Source: Burkholderia plantarii
Lineage (GTDB): Bacteria; Pseudomonadota; Gammaproteobacteria; Burkholderiales; Burkholderiaceae
Direction of reading: 5' to 3'
Assembly: GCF_001411805.1 (NCBI RefSeq)
Contig: NZ_CP007213.1
Span: 62,001 to 126,000 of the forward strand
Length of the DNA: 64,000 nucleotides
The notes beneath the pieces were generated by a model that was not told the DNA's origin, did no database searches, and saw nothing but the letters and a program-made list of their open reading frames with translations. Positions 27,258-36,842 of this stretch are shown one piece after another (within the stretch, counting starts at the first letter, position 1; each line of letters opens with the position of its first letter). Both the position numbers and the translations under genes were made by a program.

Positions 27258-27388
27258 GCGCCGGCAGGGGCGGCGTTGCGGGGCGGCATTTCGCGTGCGT
27301 ATACAAAACGCGGTAATCTTGTCGCCTTCGTCATCCTTCATTCTTCCAGCACGGCCGTGGGGTTTCCGCATGGCCGGCTTCCCCTGCC

Positions 27389-28321
27389 ATGTCGAATTCG
27401 TCCGCCGGCCGCTCCTGGGGCCTTGAACAGATCGTCGCCGAACTGCGCGAGTCGCGCGAAACCCTGCACCGCACGCGCCACCCGCGCGGCATCCGCGAGC
27501 TGCCCTCGCGCGACGCCATCTGCAAGTTCGTGACCGGCCTGCGCGCCTCGCTGTTTCCCACTCATTACGGCGCGCCCGACCTGACCGACGAGAGCGTCGA
27601 TTTCTACGTCGGCCACACGCTGGAAGCCACGCTGCGCGTGCTGCACGAACAGGTGCGCCGCGCGCTGCGGTTCCTGCCCGAGTACGCGGACACCGGCTTC
27701 ACCGAACTCGACGAACGCGCGTTCGAAATCGCGCGCACGTTCGGCCGGCAGCTGCCGGCGATCCGCGCGCTGCTCGTCAGCGACATCCAGGCCGCCTACG
27801 CGGGCGATCCGGCCGCGCAGCACATCACCGAGATCCTGCTCTGCTATCCCGGCGTGCTGGCGATGATGCACCACCGCCTCGCGCATGCGCTGCACCGGCT
27901 CGGCGTGCCGCTGCTCGCGCGCTTCATCAACGAGATCGCGCATTCGGCCACCGGCATCGACATCCATCCGGGCGCCACGATCGGCCCGAGCTTCTTCATC
28001 GACCACGGCACCGGCGTGGTGATCGGCGAGACCGCGATCATCGGCGAGCGGGTGCGCGTCTACCAGCACGTCACGCTCGGCGCGAAGAGCTTCCCGGCCG
28101 ATGGCGACGGCGCGCTCGTGAAGGGCAACGCGCGGCATCCGATCGTCGAGGACGACGTGGTGATCTACGCCGGCGCGACGATTCTGGGCCGCGTGACGAT
28201 CGGGCAGGGCTCGGTGATCGGCGGCAACGTCTGGCTCACGCACAGCGTGCCGGCGGGCAGCAGCGTCGCGCAGGGCAAGGTGCGCGAGGGCGAACGCACG
28301 GGGCGCGACGGCGGCGCGTGA
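27389..28321 (+). CDS. Serine O-acetyltransferase (EpsC/CysE type)
   Basis: The protein is 310 residues. The helical N-terminal half (about 1-175) includes VSDIQAAYAGDPAAQHITEILLCYPGVLAMMHHRLAHAL. The C-terminal left-handed beta-helix includes GIDIHPGATIGPSFFIDHGTGVVIGETAIIGERVRVYQHVTLGA with the catalytic Asp-His pair. It acetylates L-serine with acetyl-CoA, the first step of cysteine synthesis. The long N-terminal domain marks the EpsC-like branch. A trailing hairpin lies at 28330-28347. It stands alone here, with no cysK beside it. Confidence 0.9.
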   Translation: MSNSSAGRSWGLEQIVAELRESRETLHRTRHPRGIRELPSRDAICKFVTGLRASLFPTHYGAPDLTDESVDFYVGHTLEATLRVLHEQVRRALRFLPEYADTGFTELDERAFEIARTFGRQLPAIRALLVSDIQAAYAGDPAAQHITEILLCYPGVLAMMHHRLAHALHRLGVPLLARFINEIAHSATGIDIHPGATIGPSFFIDHGTGVVIGETAIIGERVRVYQHVTLGAKSFPADGDGALVKGNARHPIVEDDVVIYAGATILGRVTIGQGSVIGGNVWLTHSVPAGSSVAQGKVREGERTGRDGGA

Positions 28322-28329
28322 GGCCGGGC

Positions 28330-28347
28330 CGCGGGGCTTGCCCCGCG
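28330..28347 (+). terminator. GC-rich hairpin after the serine acetyltransferase gene
   Basis: CGCGGGG-CTTG-CCCCGCG is an exact seven-base-pair stem nine bases after the stop codon. There is no T-tract, so it could be a pause or processing hairpin rather than a true terminator. The rest of 28348-28636 shows nothing recognisable. Confidence 0.45.
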
Positions 28348-28636
28348 AAGCCGGCATGTGAGCGCAACGCATGCCGGCAGCCGGCCAGCCGCCGCAAAGG
28401 TGAGGTTTTTCGGGAGGCGGTGGACGTCGATTGAAAATGACGGCGATGCAATGCCGCCGAGGCGTTGCGGATTCGATCCGGATCGTTCGGATAACTGACG
28501 GGCTGTCTCGCTCCGGTATGCATGGCCGAAGCGGGATGGTGCTACGCAGCCGCATCGAAACGGACAACGAAGCGGCGGCGACGCGCGCAAGCCTCGCGCG
28601 CTTCGTCGCCGCCGGCTATCGACAACCCGGGACCGC

Positions 28637-29452
28637 TCAGCGCGACTCGGCCGGCGAGCGATGCTTGTAGAGCACGTCCTGGTCGACGCGGATCAGGTTC
28701 TGCCCCGCATCGACGACGAAATCGACGCCGTTGTACGCGCTGCCCGTCAGCAGCAGGATCGCGTCGGCCACGTCGTCGGGGCCGGCGATTCGCGCGAGCG
28801 GCGTCGAGGCGTGGCTCGCGTGCTCGAAATCGGCCTCGGTCTGGTCGTCGCTGGGCAGCATCAGCCCCGGGAACACCGCGTTCACGCGCAGCACCGGCGC
28901 GGCCGACATCGCGAGCATCTGCGTCAGGTTGCCGAGCGCGGCCTTCGCGACCGTGTAGCTGAAGTGGTCGCGATGGAAATTGTCGCGGATCTTCTGGTCG
29001 ATCACGTTGATCACCACGCCCTGCGCGCCGGCCGCCTTGGCGCGATCGTGGAAGCGCCGCGCGAGCAGCAGCGGCGCGCGGCAGTTGACTTGCCAGGCGG
29101 CTTCGAGCGCGTCGAGCTCGAAGCTCGGGAAGTGATCCTGCCAGAACACCGACGCGTTGTTGACCAGCACGTCGAGCCGCCCGAAGCGCGCGTACACCGT
29201 ATCGACCAGCGCCGCGCAGGCGGCGGCGTCGGCCAGGTCGGCCTGCAGCGCCACGGCGGCCCCGCCGGCCGGGTCGATCTCGCGCGCGGTGGCGTCGGCC
29301 GCGTCGGCCGAGCGGTCGTAATGCACGGCGACGCGGTAGCCGCGTGCGCCGAAGCGGCGCGCGAACGCGCGGCCCGCGCGGCGCGCGGCGCCCGTCACGA
29401 GCACCACCGGCGCGGCGTCGGACGATGCGGCGGCGGGAGCGTGCTGCGCCAT
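28637..29452 (-). CDS. SDR-family dihydromonapterin/dihydrofolate reductase-like (FolM-like)
   Basis: The protein is 271 residues. It has the SDR fold with VVLVTGAARRAGRAFARRF, in which the TGxxxR (ARRAGR) pattern typical of FolM/pteridine-reductase-like enzymes replaces TGxxxGxG. It also has LVNNASVFWQDHF, an active-site FSYTVAKAAL (Tyr and Lys present) and VNAVFPGLMLP. Its start shares one base with the stop of folE upstream (TGATG), so they are translationally coupled. FolM reduces dihydromonapterin, a product derived from FolE output, which agrees with the pairing. Confidence 0.82.
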   Translation of the reverse strand: MAQHAPAAASSDAAPVVLVTGAARRAGRAFARRFGARGYRVAVHYDRSADAADATAREIDPAGGAAVALQADLADAAACAALVDTVYARFGRLDVLVNNASVFWQDHFPSFELDALEAAWQVNCRAPLLLARRFHDRAKAAGAQGVVINVIDQKIRDNFHRDHFSYTVAKAALGNLTQMLAMSAAPVLRVNAVFPGLMLPSDDQTEADFEHASHASTPLARIAGPDDVADAILLLTGSAYNGVDFVVDAGQNLIRVDQDVLYKHRSPAESR

Positions 29453-30111
29453 CACGTATTGGTCAGGTTGACCGACGACGGATTCGCCACGATCGACAGG
29501 AATTCGCGGCGCGTGGCCGGATCGGTCCGGAACGTGCCGAGCATGCGCGAGGTGACCATCTCGACGCCGGGCTTGTGGACGCCGCGCGTCGAGATGCATT
29601 GATGCGCGGCCTCGAGGATCACGCCGACGCCCTTCGGCTGCAGCACCTCGAACAGCGTGTCGGCGATCTGCACCGTCATCTTCTCCTGGATCTGCAGGCG
29701 CTTGGCGAACGCATCGACGAGCCGCGCGAGCTTCGAGATCCCCACCACGCGGTGGTTCGGCAGATACGCCACGTGCGCGCGGCCGATGATCGGCACCATG
29801 TGGTGTTCGCAATAGCTCTCGAAACGGATGTCCTTCAGCACGATCATCTCGTCGTAGCCGTCCACCTCGCTGAAGGTGCGCGCGAGGATCTCGCGCGGTT
29901 CCAGCTGGTAGCCCTGGAAGAACTCTTCGTAGGCGCGCACCACGCGCGCCGGCGTATCGAGCAGGCCCTCGCGGGAGGGATCGTCGCCGGCCCAGCGCAG
30001 CAGCACGCGCACGGCATCTTCGGCTTCGGCGCGGCTCGGGCGCGCGAATTCGCCCGTGGTCGGGGCTGCGACGGGTTCCGCCGCCTTGTTGGCGGTCTTG
30101 CGTTTGGACAT
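29452..30111 (-). CDS. folE: GTP cyclohydrolase I
   Basis: The start at 30111 (MSKRKTANK) gives 219 residues. Motifs of type IA GTP cyclohydrolase are complete: the zinc ligands in [22 protein letters not shown] and [11 protein letters not shown], the substrate loop [27 protein letters not shown], and [10 protein letters not shown] at the end. It converts GTP to 7,8-dihydroneopterin triphosphate for tetrahydrofolate or monapterin synthesis. Since the adjacent gene is FolM-like, the monapterin branch (cofactor for phenylalanine hydroxylase) is a reasonable inference. An upstream extension of the frame to 30435 has no support. Confidence 0.93.
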   Translation of the reverse strand: MSKRKTANKAAEPVAAPTTGEFARPSRAEAEDAVRVLLRWAGDDPSREGLLDTPARVVRAYEEFFQGYQLEPREILARTFSEVDGYDEMIVLKDIRFESYCEHHMVPIIGRAHVAYLPNHRVVGISKLARLVDAFAKRLQIQEKMTVQIADTLFEVLQPKGVGVILEAAHQCISTRGVHKPGVEMVTSRMLGTFRTDPATRREFLSIVANPSSVNLTNT

Positions 30112-30247
30112 GCTTTCGGGCTCCTGTTGGCGCCGCTCGGGGCGGCTGACCGGCCATTGTTTCATGCTTTTGACGATCCCGCCGCCGCCTTCCGGGCTTC
30201 GCGCGCAAGAGCACGGCAGCCGCGTCGCGCATCGGTCAGGCAGCGCT

Positions 30248-31183
30248 TTATTTCGGCCATTCGTCGAGCGCGTCGTTGAAGAGGCCCGCCACCACGCCGC
30301 GCAGCCAGCTGGTGCGCGGGTCGTTGTGGAACTTGCGATGCCAGTGCTGGCGAAGATCGAAACGCGGCAGCGCGAGCGGCGGTTCGAGCAGCGTGATCGA
30401 CGCATGCTCGGCGGCATAGGCATAGCCGATCGCATGCGGCACGGTGGCGATCAGGTCGGTGCGGCCGAGGATGAACGGCAGGCTCATGAAGTGGCTGGTC
30501 TCCAGCACCGCGCGCCGGTGCAGCCGCGCCTTCGCCAGATGCTGCTCCAGCACTTCCTGGCTGCGTCCTTCGGCGCGCACCACCGCGTGGCCGCAGGCGA
30601 GGTACTGCTCGATCGTGAGCGGCCCGCCCGCGAGCGGATGGCCGCGCCGCACGAGGCAGATGAAGCGATGCGTGAACAGCCGCTGCTGGAAGAAGTTGCT
30701 GCCGCCGAGATCGGGGAAATAGCCGACCGCGAGATCGACCGCGCCGGCTTCGAGCCCGCGCTCGACCTCCGTGTGCGGCAGCGACACCGAGCGCAGGTTC
30801 GCGCCCGGCGCCCGGCGCGCGAACTCCTGCAGCAGCCGCGGCAGGAACACGATCTCGCCGACGTCGGACAGCGCGATCGAGAACGTGTCGGTGGCGGTGG
30901 CCGGATCGAACGCATGCGGCGTGGCGAGGCCGCGCCGGATCTGCGCGAGCGCGTCGCGCGCGGCCGGCACCAGCGCCAGCGCGCGCGGCGTCGGCTCCAT
31001 GCCGCGCGAGGTGCGCACGAACAGCGGATCGCCGAAGTGCTCGCGCAGCCGCGCCAGCGCGGCGCTCACGCGCGGCTGGCTCACGCCCAGCAAGTCGCCG
31101 GCGCGGCTCACGTGGCGTGCCTCGTCGAGGGCCACCAGATAGGGGATCAGGTTCAGATCGAGTTCGAAATCGAGTTCGGGCAT
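30248..31183 (-). CDS. LysR-family regulator, probable activator of pobA
   Basis: The start at 31183 gives 311 residues. The helix-turn-helix reads [57 protein letters not shown], of the NodD/LinR-like subgroup. The effector domain includes [23 protein letters not shown] and [17 protein letters not shown]. It is divergent from pobA across 127 bases that contain a LysR-type dyad, so it probably senses 4-hydroxybenzoate. PobR regulators in other genera belong to either IclR or AraC families, so the LysR assignment rests on position. Confidence 0.88.
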   Translation of the reverse strand: MPELDFELDLNLIPYLVALDEARHVSRAGDLLGVSQPRVSAALARLREHFGDPLFVRTSRGMEPTPRALALVPAARDALAQIRRGLATPHAFDPATATDTFSIALSDVGEIVFLPRLLQEFARRAPGANLRSVSLPHTEVERGLEAGAVDLAVGYFPDLGGSNFFQQRLFTHRFICLVRRGHPLAGGPLTIEQYLACGHAVVRAEGRSQEVLEQHLAKARLHRRAVLETSHFMSLPFILGRTDLIATVPHAIGYAYAAEHASITLLEPPLALPRFDLRQHWHRKFHNDPRTSWLRGVVAGLFNDALDEWPK

Positions 31184-31205
31184 GGCGCGACCATTATCGG
31201 AATTC

Positions 31206-31220
31206 GATATGGAACATATC
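31206..31220. promoter_or_regulatory. LysR-type dyad between regulator and pobA
   Basis: GATATG-GAA-CATATC is an exact 15-base interrupted palindrome, the size of a T-N11-A box. It lies 91 bases before the pobA start and 23 bases before the regulator start. Confidence 0.6.
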
Positions 31221-31310
31221 TCCAAAATGGCGTTGCCGCATAGTCGGTGCCGCCCCGACAATCGGACCACAAAAGATTCATCCATCGAATCAAAGTTCAG
31301 GAGACGAACA

Positions 31311-32549
31311 ATGCGTACCCAGGTCGCGATCATCGGCGCCGGTCCCGCCGGGCTGCTGCTGTCCCATCTGCTTCGCCTGCGCGGCATCGACGCGGTGCTG
31401 ATCGAGGCGCGTTCGCGCGAGTACTGCGAGAACCGGATTCGCGCCGGCGTGCTGGAGCAGGGCACCGTGGATGTCCTCGACGAGGCCGGGCTCGGCTCCC
31501 GGATGCGCCGCGAGGGGCTGGTCCACCACGGCATCGAGCTGCTGTTCGGCGGCCAGCGCCACCGCCTCGACCTGTCGGCCCTCACCGGCGGGCGCGCGAT
31601 CACCGTCTACAGCCAGCACGAGGTGGTGCGCGACCTGATCGCGGCCGGCCTCGCGCACGGCCACGAGATGCATTTCGAGGTGAGCGAGGTCGCGCTGCAC
31701 GAGGTCGAATCGGCTCGCCCGTCGGTGACGTTCCGGCGCCGCGACGGCCGCGCCGGGCGCATCGACTGCGATTTCATCGCCGGCTGCGACGGCTTCCACG
31801 GCATCGCGCGGCAGACCATCCCCGAGGCGCTGCAACGCACCTTCGAGCGCGTCTATCCCTATGCATGGCTCGGCATCCTCGCCGAGGCGGCGCCGTCGCT
31901 CGACGAACTCGTCTACGCGCACCACGAGCGCGGCTTCGCGCTGTTCTCGATGCGCTCGCCGACGGTCACGCGCCTCTATCTGCAATGCCGCCCCGACGAG
32001 GATCTCGCCGCGTGGTCCGACGCGCGGATCTGGGACGAGCTGCACGCGCGCTTTTCGAACGCCTCGGGCTGGACGCCCACCGAGGGGCCGATCGTGCAGA
32101 AGGGCGTGACGCCGATGCGCAGCTTCGTCTGCGAAACGATGCGCCACGGCCGCCTGCTGCTGGCCGGCGACGCCGCGCACATCGTGCCGCCCACCGGCGC
32201 GAAGGGGATGAACCTGGCGGTGGCCGACGTGCGGACGCTGGCGCACGCGCTCGCGGCCCACTACGCGGGCGACGCGGCGCCGCTCGACGGCTATTCGGAG
32301 CGCTGCCTCGAACGCGTCTGGCGCGCCGAGCATTTCTCCTATTTCATGACGAACATGCTGCACCCGTCGCCCGACGATTCGCCGTTCGTGAACCGCCTCA
32401 AGCTGGCCGAGCTGAAATACGTGACGCGATCGCACGCGGCCGCGCAGGCGCTGGCCGAGAATTACGTGGGGCTGCCGTTCGACGATGCCGCTATGGGCGT
32501 CACCCCCGCGTCGGCCCGCCTTGACAACGCGCCGAGCGAGATTCTATGA
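31311..32549 (+). CDS. pobA: 4-hydroxybenzoate 3-monooxygenase
   Basis: The start at 31311 follows CAGGAGA and gives 412 residues. The FAD-binding start VAIIGAGPAGLLLSHLLRLRGIDAVLIEARS is followed by ENRIRAGVLEQGTVDVL, specific for PobA. The mid DG motif DCDFIAGCDGFHGIAR precedes the late FAD motif LLLAGDAAHIVPPTGAKGMNLAVADV. The enzyme hydroxylates 4-hydroxybenzoate to protocatechuate using NADPH and oxygen. A LysR gene is divergent upstream and the pca genes follow 143 bases on, so the window covers the peripheral and central parts of one catabolic route. Confidence 0.96.
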   Translation: MRTQVAIIGAGPAGLLLSHLLRLRGIDAVLIEARSREYCENRIRAGVLEQGTVDVLDEAGLGSRMRREGLVHHGIELLFGGQRHRLDLSALTGGRAITVYSQHEVVRDLIAAGLAHGHEMHFEVSEVALHEVESARPSVTFRRRDGRAGRIDCDFIAGCDGFHGIARQTIPEALQRTFERVYPYAWLGILAEAAPSLDELVYAHHERGFALFSMRSPTVTRLYLQCRPDEDLAAWSDARIWDELHARFSNASGWTPTEGPIVQKGVTPMRSFVCETMRHGRLLLAGDAAHIVPPTGAKGMNLAVADVRTLAHALAAHYAGDAAPLDGYSERCLERVWRAEHFSYFMTNMLHPSPDDSPFVNRLKLAELKYVTRSHAAAQALAENYVGLPFDDAAMGVTPASARLDNAPSEIL

Positions 32550-32559
32550 TCGCCGCATC

Positions 32560-32593
32560 GTTCGCTAAACGAATCTAGGTTCGATATACGAAC
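32560..32593. promoter_or_regulatory. Tandem PcaR-type operator upstream of pcaIJ
   Basis: Two boxes, GTTCG-CTAAA-CGAAT (32560-32574) and GTTCG-ATATA-CGAAC (32579-32593), are repeated with a 19-base period, about two helical turns. The GTTCG/CGAAC core is that reported for IclR-type PcaR binding sites in pseudomonads. It ends 99 bases before the pcaI start. Confidence 0.65.
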
Positions 32594-32692
32594 AAAACGG
32601 GCTGCCCGGCAGCCCGATGCGGCGTGGCCCGAGTGATCCGGCGCGCTGGCCGGCCGTCGCGCAGCGCGACGCGGATTCCCTCAGGAAGAGCC

Positions 32693-33394
32693 ATGGTCAA
32701 CAAGATTTTCGATTCCCTGCAGTCGGCGGTGGCCGACATCCATGACGGCGCGACCATCATGATCGGCGGTTTCGGCACGGCGGGCATGCCGTCCGAGCTG
32801 ATCGACGCGCTGATCGCGCATGGCGCGCGCGATCTGACGATCGTCAACAACAACGCCGGCAACGGCGAAACGGGCCTGGCCGCGCTGCTGAAGGCCAGGC
32901 GCGTGCGCAAGATCATCTGCTCGTTCCCGCGCCAGTCCGACTCGCAGGTGTTCGACGCGCTCTACCGCTCCGGCGAGATCGAGCTGGAACTGGTGCCGCA
33001 GGGCAACCTCGCCGAGCGCATTCGCGCGGCCGGCGCCGGCATCGGCGGCTTCTTCACGCGCACCGGCTTCGGCACGAAGCTGGCCGAAGGCAAGGAGACG
33101 CGCGAGATCGACGGCAAGCACTACGTGTTCGAGACGCCGATCCACGCCGATTTCGCGCTCGTGAAGGCGTTCAAGGGCGACCGCTGGGGCAACCTCGTCT
33201 ATCGCAAGACCGCGCGCAACTTCGGACCGGTGATGGCCACCGCCGCGAAGACCACGATCGTGCAGGTCTCGCGGGTCGTCGAGCTGGGCGGGCTCGATCC
33301 CGAACAGATCGTGACGCCCGGCATCTTCGTGCAGCGCGTCGTTGAAGTGCCGCAGGCCGTCCATGCGGCCGAACTCGCCGCGCAAGCCGCCTGA
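32693..33394 (+). CDS. pcaI: 3-oxoadipate CoA-transferase subunit A
   Basis: The protein is 233 residues with a GGAAGAG ribosome site. It is the alpha subunit of the SCOT-like family: DGATIMIGGFGTAGMPSELIDAL (the GGF-G-xG loop), DLTIVNNNAGNGETGLAALL and GNLAERIRAAGAGIGGFFTRTGFGT. With PcaJ it moves CoA from succinyl-CoA to 3-oxoadipate, the fifth step of the protocatechuate branch. Only 16 bases separate it from pcaJ. An acetoacetate-specific ScoA is the main alternative, but the pca context decides. Confidence 0.94.
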   Translation: MVNKIFDSLQSAVADIHDGATIMIGGFGTAGMPSELIDALIAHGARDLTIVNNNAGNGETGLAALLKARRVRKIICSFPRQSDSQVFDALYRSGEIELELVPQGNLAERIRAAGAGIGGFFTRTGFGTKLAEGKETREIDGKHYVFETPIHADFALVKAFKGDRWGNLVYRKTARNFGPVMATAAKTTIVQVSRVVELGGLDPEQIVTPGIFVQRVVEVPQAVHAAELAAQAA

Positions 33395-33410
33395 ACCCGG
33401 AGAACCCAAG

Positions 33411-34067
33411 ATGAAACGACTGACCCGTGACGAGATGGCCCGACGCGTGGCCCGGGACATTCCCGAAGGCGCCTACGTGAACCTCGGCATCGGCGTGCCG
33501 ACGCTGGTGGCGAACCACCTCGACGCAGACAAGGAAATCTTCCTGCACAGCGAGAACGGCGTGCTCGGCATGGGGCCCGCGCCCGAGGCCGGCGCCGAGG
33601 ACGACGAGCTGATCAACGCCGGCAAGCAGCACGTCACGCTGCTGACGGGCGGCGCGTTCTTCCACCACGCCGATTCGTTCGCGATGATGCGCGGCGGCCA
33701 TCTCGACTACTGCGTGCTCGGCGCGTTCCAGGTGTCGGCGCGCGGCGACCTGGCCAACTGGCACACCGGCGCGCCCGACGCGATCCCCGCCGTGGGCGGC
33801 GCGATGGACCTCGCGATCGGCGCCAAGCAGGTGTTCGTGATGATGGAGCACCTGACCAAGCAGGGCGAAAGCAAGATCGTCGCCGAGTGTTCGTATCCCG
33901 TCACCGGCATCGGCTGCGTGACGCGCATCTACACCGACCTGGCCGTGCTCGACGTCACGCCGAAGGGCCTCGCCGTGACCGAGATCTTCACCGATCTGCC
34001 GTTCGACGAGCTGCAGGCGCTGACGGGCGTGCCGCTCGTCGACGCGACCGAGCGCGCGACCGCGTAA
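33411..34067 (+). CDS. pcaJ: 3-oxoadipate CoA-transferase subunit B
   Basis: The protein is 218 residues. The start YVNLGIGVPTLVANHL is followed by the catalytic Glu motif IFLHSENGVLGMGPAP, in which the Glu of SENG forms the glutamyl-CoA intermediate. VMMEHLTKQGESKIV and the end GLAVTEIFTDLPFDELQALTG complete the family pattern. It is the partner of PcaI, with overlapping operon structure (16-base spacing, GGAGAA ribosome site). Confidence 0.95.
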   Translation: MKRLTRDEMARRVARDIPEGAYVNLGIGVPTLVANHLDADKEIFLHSENGVLGMGPAPEAGAEDDELINAGKQHVTLLTGGAFFHHADSFAMMRGGHLDYCVLGAFQVSARGDLANWHTGAPDAIPAVGGAMDLAIGAKQVFVMMEHLTKQGESKIVAECSYPVTGIGCVTRIYTDLAVLDVTPKGLAVTEIFTDLPFDELQALTGVPLVDATERATA

Positions 34068-34273
34068 GCGCGTCGGCATGTAAGCGCGCCCGGCGCGCGG
34101 GTGCGGCCGCGGGCCGCCGCGGGGGCCGCCGGGATTCGAAACATCCGGCGACGCCCGCCGCGCGCCGTTGGTGCCGTACCCCGGCGCGGCACCAACGGCA
34201 GCCGCTCGCGCGCGGCGCCGCGCTTCGGTGGACAATACGCGCTACCGGCCCTTCCCGACCTTCCGATCCTTCC

Positions 34274-35632
34274 ATGTACCAAGACAGTGCCCGATTGACT
34301 TCCCTGATCGGCGGCGACGCCGCGCTGATCCGGATCTGGTCGCCGGCGGCGACGCTGCAGCGCATGCTCGACGTCGAGGCCGCGCTCGCGCGCGCGCTCG
34401 CCGCGCACGGCGTGATCCCCGCCGCCGCCGTCGCGCCGATCGAGGCCGCCTGCCGCGCCGAACGGCTCGACGCCGAGGCGCTCGCGCGCGATGCCGCGCT
34501 CGGCGGCAATCTCGCGATCCCGCTCGTCAGGCAGCTGACCGCGCGCGTCAAGGACGCCGACGCCGAGGCGGCGAAATTCGTCCACTGGGGCGCGACGAGC
34601 CAGGACATCCTCGACACCGGCCTCGTGCTGCAGCTGCGCGACACGTTCGACGCGCTCGAACCGCTGCTCGACACGCTGTGCCGCTCGCTCGCCGCGCTCG
34701 CGCGCGCGCACCGCGCCACGCCGATGATCGGCCGCACCTGGCTGCAGCAGGCGCTGCCGATCACGCTGGGCCTGAAGTTCGCGCAATGGCTCGACGCGCT
34801 CGGCCGGCACCGCCGGCGTCTGGCCGCGCTGCGCGGCGAGGTGCTGGTGCTGCAGTTCGGCGGCGCGGCCGGCACGCTCGCGAGCCTGCGCGAGGCCGCG
34901 CCGCGCGTGGCCGGCTCGCTCGCGGCCGAGCTCGCGCTCGCGCTGCCCGACCTGCCGTGGCACACCCAGCGCGACCGCATCGCCGAGACGGCTTCGTTCT
35001 TCGCGATGGTGATCGGCACGCTCGGCAAGATCGCGCGCGACATCTCCCTGCAGATGCAGACCGAGATCGGCGAGCTGGCCGAGCCGGCCGCGGCCGGCAA
35101 GGGCGGCTCGTCCACCATGCCGCACAAGCGCAACCCGGTGGGCTGCGCGGCCGTGCTGAGCGCCGCCGTGCGCGCGCCGGGGCTGGTGGCCACGGTGTTC
35201 GCCGGAATGGTGCAGGAGCACGAGCGCGCGCTCGGCGGCTGGCAGGCCGAATGGGACGCGCTGCCCGAACTCGCGCGGCTCGCGGGCGGCGCGCTGGCCG
35301 GCGTCGCGCAGATCGTCGGCGGCCTGAACGTGGACACCGCGCGGCTTGCCGCCAACCTCGACGCCACGCGCGGCCTGGTGCTCGGCGAGGCCGTGATGCT
35401 CGCGCTCGGCGACCGGATCGGCCGGCTCGACGCGCATCATCTCGTCGAGCAGGCATCGAAGGAAGCGGTGCGCTCGAACCGCACGCTGCACGAGGTGCTG
35501 GCCGCCGAGCCGGCCGTCACCGCGCACCTGACGCCCGACGCGCTGCGCCGGCTGCTCGACCCCGCTCATTACGTCGGCGAAGCCGCTGCGTTCGTCGATG
35601 CCGTGCTCGCGCGCCACGCGGGCCACGCCTAA
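34274..35632 (+). CDS. pcaB: 3-carboxy-cis,cis-muconate cycloisomerase
   Basis: The protein is 452 residues of the fumarase/aspartase superfamily. Motifs are FVHWGATSQDILDTGLVLQLRD, PMIGRTWLQQALPITLGLKFAQWLDAL, and the superfamily signature GKGGSSTMPHKRNPVGCAAVLSAA. It cyclises 3-carboxymuconate to 4-carboxymuconolactone. It stands 206 bases after pcaJ, a gap of high GC content with no recognised gene, so it might have its own promoter. It is followed by pcaD at 17 bases. Confidence 0.95.
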   Translation: MYQDSARLTSLIGGDAALIRIWSPAATLQRMLDVEAALARALAAHGVIPAAAVAPIEAACRAERLDAEALARDAALGGNLAIPLVRQLTARVKDADAEAAKFVHWGATSQDILDTGLVLQLRDTFDALEPLLDTLCRSLAALARAHRATPMIGRTWLQQALPITLGLKFAQWLDALGRHRRRLAALRGEVLVLQFGGAAGTLASLREAAPRVAGSLAAELALALPDLPWHTQRDRIAETASFFAMVIGTLGKIARDISLQMQTEIGELAEPAAAGKGGSSTMPHKRNPVGCAAVLSAAVRAPGLVATVFAGMVQEHERALGGWQAEWDALPELARLAGGALAGVAQIVGGLNVDTARLAANLDATRGLVLGEAVMLALGDRIGRLDAHHLVEQASKEAVRSNRTLHEVLAAEPAVTAHLTPDALRRLLDPAHYVGEAAAFVDAVLARHAGHA

Positions 35633-35649
35633 ACCAAGGAGAACCAACG

Positions 35650-36435
35650 ATGCCCTTTGCTTCTGTCAACGGTGTGAAGCTGCATTACCGGATCGACCGC
35701 GCCGCGAGCGCCGACGCGCCGTGGCTGGTGTTTTCGAATTCGCTCGGCGCGGACCTGTCGATGTGGGCCGCGCAGATCGCGGCGCTGCGCGCGCGCTTCA
35801 ACCTGCTGCGCTACGACACGCGCGGCCACGGCCACTCGGACGTGCCGCCCGGCCCCTACACGATCGACCAGCTCGCCGGTGACGTGATCGGCCTGCTCGA
35901 CCATCTCGGCATCGAGCGCGCCCACTTCTGCGGCATCTCGATGGGCGGCCTGACCGGCGCCGCGCTGGCCGCGCGCCATCCGCGGCGCCTCGGGCGCGTC
36001 GTGCTGGCCAACACCGGCGCGAAGATCGGCACGCCCGAGGTGTGGGAGCCGCGTGCCGCGAAGGCGCGCGACGAAGGCATGCACGCGCTGGTCGACGCGG
36101 TGCTGCCGCGCTGGTTCAAGAAGGAATTCTTCGCGGCCGAGCCGCGCCTCGTCGACGTGGTGCGCGACACCTTCGTGCATCACGACAACCACGGCTACGC
36201 GGCCAACTGCGAGGCGCTGAATACCGCCGACCTGCGCGAGGACGTGAAGGGCATCACGCTGCCGGTGCTGGTGGTGACGGGCGCGCACGACACCTCGACG
36301 CCGCCCGAACTCGGGCGCGCGCTGGCCGCGGCGATTCCCGGCGCGCGGCACGTGGAGTTCGACGCCGCGCACATTTCCAACATCGAATGCGCCGACGGCT
36401 TCAACCGCGCGCTGCTCGATTTCCTGACCGCCTGA
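35650..36435 (+). CDS. pcaD: 3-oxoadipate enol-lactonase
   Basis: The protein is 261 residues with AAGGAG upstream. It is an alpha/beta-hydrolase: FSNSLGADLSMWAAQIAAL is typical of PcaD. The nucleophile is in FCGISMGGLTG, the Asp in VTGAHDTSTPPELG, and the His in FDAAHISNIECADGFN. It opens the enol-lactone to 3-oxoadipate, the substrate of PcaIJ. It is unfused, unlike the pcaDC fusions (pcaL) of some actinobacteria, with pcaC as a separate gene 14 bases downstream. Confidence 0.95.
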   Translation: MPFASVNGVKLHYRIDRAASADAPWLVFSNSLGADLSMWAAQIAALRARFNLLRYDTRGHGHSDVPPGPYTIDQLAGDVIGLLDHLGIERAHFCGISMGGLTGAALAARHPRRLGRVVLANTGAKIGTPEVWEPRAAKARDEGMHALVDAVLPRWFKKEFFAAEPRLVDVVRDTFVHHDNHGYAANCEALNTADLREDVKGITLPVLVVTGAHDTSTPPELGRALAAAIPGARHVEFDAAHISNIECADGFNRALLDFLTA

Positions 36436-36449
36436 CGAGGAGCCGACGC

Positions 36450-36842
36450 ATGGATGACCAGCAACGTTACGAAGACGGGCTCGGCGTGCGCCGCGCGGTG
36501 CTCGGCGAGGCGCACGTGGAGCGTTCGCTCGCGAACCGCAGCGAGTTGACCACCGATTTCCAGGACTTCATCACGCGCTATGCCTGGGGCGAGATCTGGA
36601 CGCGCGAGGGGCTGCCGCGCCATACGCGCAGCCTGCTGACGATCGCGATGATGGTGGCGCTCAACCGGAGCGAGGAACTCGCGCTGCATCTGCGCGCCGC
36701 GAAGAACAACGGCGTGACGCGCGACGAGATCAAGGAAGTGCTGATGCAGACCGCGATCTATTGCGGCGTGCCGGCGGCGAACTCGGCGTTCCACCTCGCC
36801 GACAAGATCTTCAAGGAAGAGGACGCGGCCGCGGCGCAGTGA
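36450..36842 (+). CDS. pcaC: 4-carboxymuconolactone decarboxylase
   Basis: The protein is 130 residues, starting 14 bases after pcaD with a GAGGAG site. The CMD/AhpD-like fold shows in FITRYAWGEIWTREGLPRHTRSLLTIAMMVALNRSEELALHLRAAKNNGVTRDEIKEVLMQTAIYCGVPAAN. In that stretch, Glu and His residues line the active site in place of the AhpD cysteine pair. It removes CO2 from 4-carboxymuconolactone. It is the last gene of the pca run. The ring-cleaving dioxygenase pcaHG is not in the window. Confidence 0.95.
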   Translation: MDDQQRYEDGLGVRRAVLGEAHVERSLANRSELTTDFQDFITRYAWGEIWTREGLPRHTRSLLTIAMMVALNRSEELALHLRAAKNNGVTRDEIKEVLMQTAIYCGVPAANSAFHLADKIFKEEDAAAAQ

